A stretch of 64,000 bases of DNA from Tanytarsus gracilentus (lineage: Eukaryota > Arthropoda > Insecta > Diptera > Chironomidae), in contig JAXRKN010000038.1 of NCBI GenBank assembly GCA_038502055.1, forward strand, positions 1,054,001 through 1,118,000, written 5' to 3'. Shown one piece after another: positions 63,542 to 64,000 of the stretch; positions within the stretch are counted from its first letter, which is position 1; every line of letters starts with the position of its first letter. Both the position numbers and the translations under genes were made by a program. The notes beneath the pieces are model-generated. The model was not told the origin of the DNA, ran no database searches, and saw only the letters and a list, made by a program, of their open reading frames with translations.

Positions 63542-64000
63542 GTGTTTTAAAGTGAAATTTTCCACCCTTTCTCTTTAATTTTTTAGCTGGTGCTTGTTTT
63601 GGTAAATCAAATTTCTCGCGAGATGAGCAAAGACCTTTGTACTTTGGATGTGGTCCAGTTTTACAACCTGAGGCTGGACTTCCGACATCAAAAATTGATC
63701 GGTCAACTTCATTCGCAGAACTGTAATTACAGACCCAATATTGATAAATTTTATCACCGATTTTCCATTTCGAAGCGCAACAGCCAACAAAACATGTATC
63801 ATGCCAAACAACTTGAGTAAAATGTCCGATTGTTTCCATTGCACGTGGCATTTTGTTGATATGATCTTGAGTGCAAGATTTTTTCTCATCATACCACTTG
63901 CTCACACACTTTTGAATTGTTTCCATCACAGGAACTTCTTTAGTGCTGTATGTGTTATACAAATTTTGACCAACCTGACTGAACTCAATGGTGTTACGAC
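63537..64000 (-). CDS. CAP-superfamily (antigen 5-related) secreted protein, C-terminal part
   Basis: The last 153 codons of a CAP/SCP-type protein; the N-terminal part lies beyond the window. The family comprises secreted cysteine-rich proteins, common in insect saliva, haemolymph and reproductive tissue, and mostly of unknown biochemical role. In order, the visible part has RNTIEFSQVGQNLY (cf. the usual CRNT...AGQN), a WYDEKKSC segment, the CAP1 signature GHFTQVVW with the conserved His, then VGCC, the CAP2-like signature WVCNYSSA, and a cysteine pair in a C-terminal extension (GCKTGPHPKYKGLC). It ends in a basic lysine-rich tail (KQAPAKKLKRKGGKFHFKTQ), longer and more basic than in most antigen 5 proteins. 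The frame is open to the window edge with no intron. Which antigen 5-related member this is cannot be decided from the part seen. Confidence 0.92.
   Translation of the reverse strand, partial: RNTIEFSQVGQNLYNTYSTKEVPVMETIQKCVSKWYDEKKSCTQDHINKMPRAMETIGHFTQVVWHDTCFVGCCASKWKIGDKIYQYWVCNYSSANEVDRSIFDVGSPASGCKTGPHPKYKGLCSSREKFDLPKQAPAKKLKRKGGKFHFKTQ

Overview
This is a stretch of AT-rich nuclear genome from an insect, most likely a dipteran. The calls rest on the beta-3 class (betaTub60D-type) beta-tubulin gene, spliceosomal introns, AATAAA poly(A) signals, a CAP/antigen 5-related gene and abundant non-autonomous transposons. The species cannot be fixed from the sequence; a nematoceran fly is a guess. 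No tRNA, rRNA, CRISPR array or bacterial-type operon was recognised. Most of the window is non-coding.

Layout. Positions 1-8292 are non-coding and hold two copies (1255-2830 and 4886-5934) of a foldback repeat family: a left part made of two long inverted arms, and a tail that ends in two consecutive short hairpins. Positions 8293-9793 hold two head-to-tail, intronless, related genes. Each encodes a small protein with a signal peptide and a C-terminal membrane anchor, and I do not recognise the family. Positions 9794-16023 are non-coding apart from one hairpin at 14137-14214. Positions 16024-44764 are a single minus-strand beta-tubulin gene with three coding exons: a 19-codon first exon (44516-44572), a 26.8-kb intron 1, exon 2 (17599-17707), a 61-bp intron 2 and a long last exon (16339-17537). 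Intron 1 carries a third foldback copy (25105-26090), a small MITE-like repeat (20950-21153), microsatellites, and two related minisatellite-bearing elements (36403-37264 and 42928-43846).

Upstream of the tubulin gene, 45821-47400 is a complete-looking 1580-bp element with 25-bp terminal inverted repeats flanked by TA. From there to 63535 no gene can be supported with confidence; a decayed, poly(A)-ended stretch near 57150-58018 and a small open frame at 58028-58255 are the only candidates. The right edge carries the 3' part of a minus-strand CAP-superfamily gene that runs off the window.

Functionally the genes look independent: a developmentally regulated tubulin isotype, a tandem pair of putative cell-surface proteins, and a secreted CAP protein. 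The most unusual items are the tandem membrane-protein pair, the three-copy foldback family with its double-hairpin tail, and a NAGNAG splice acceptor placed exactly at the beta-3-specific insertion of the tubulin.
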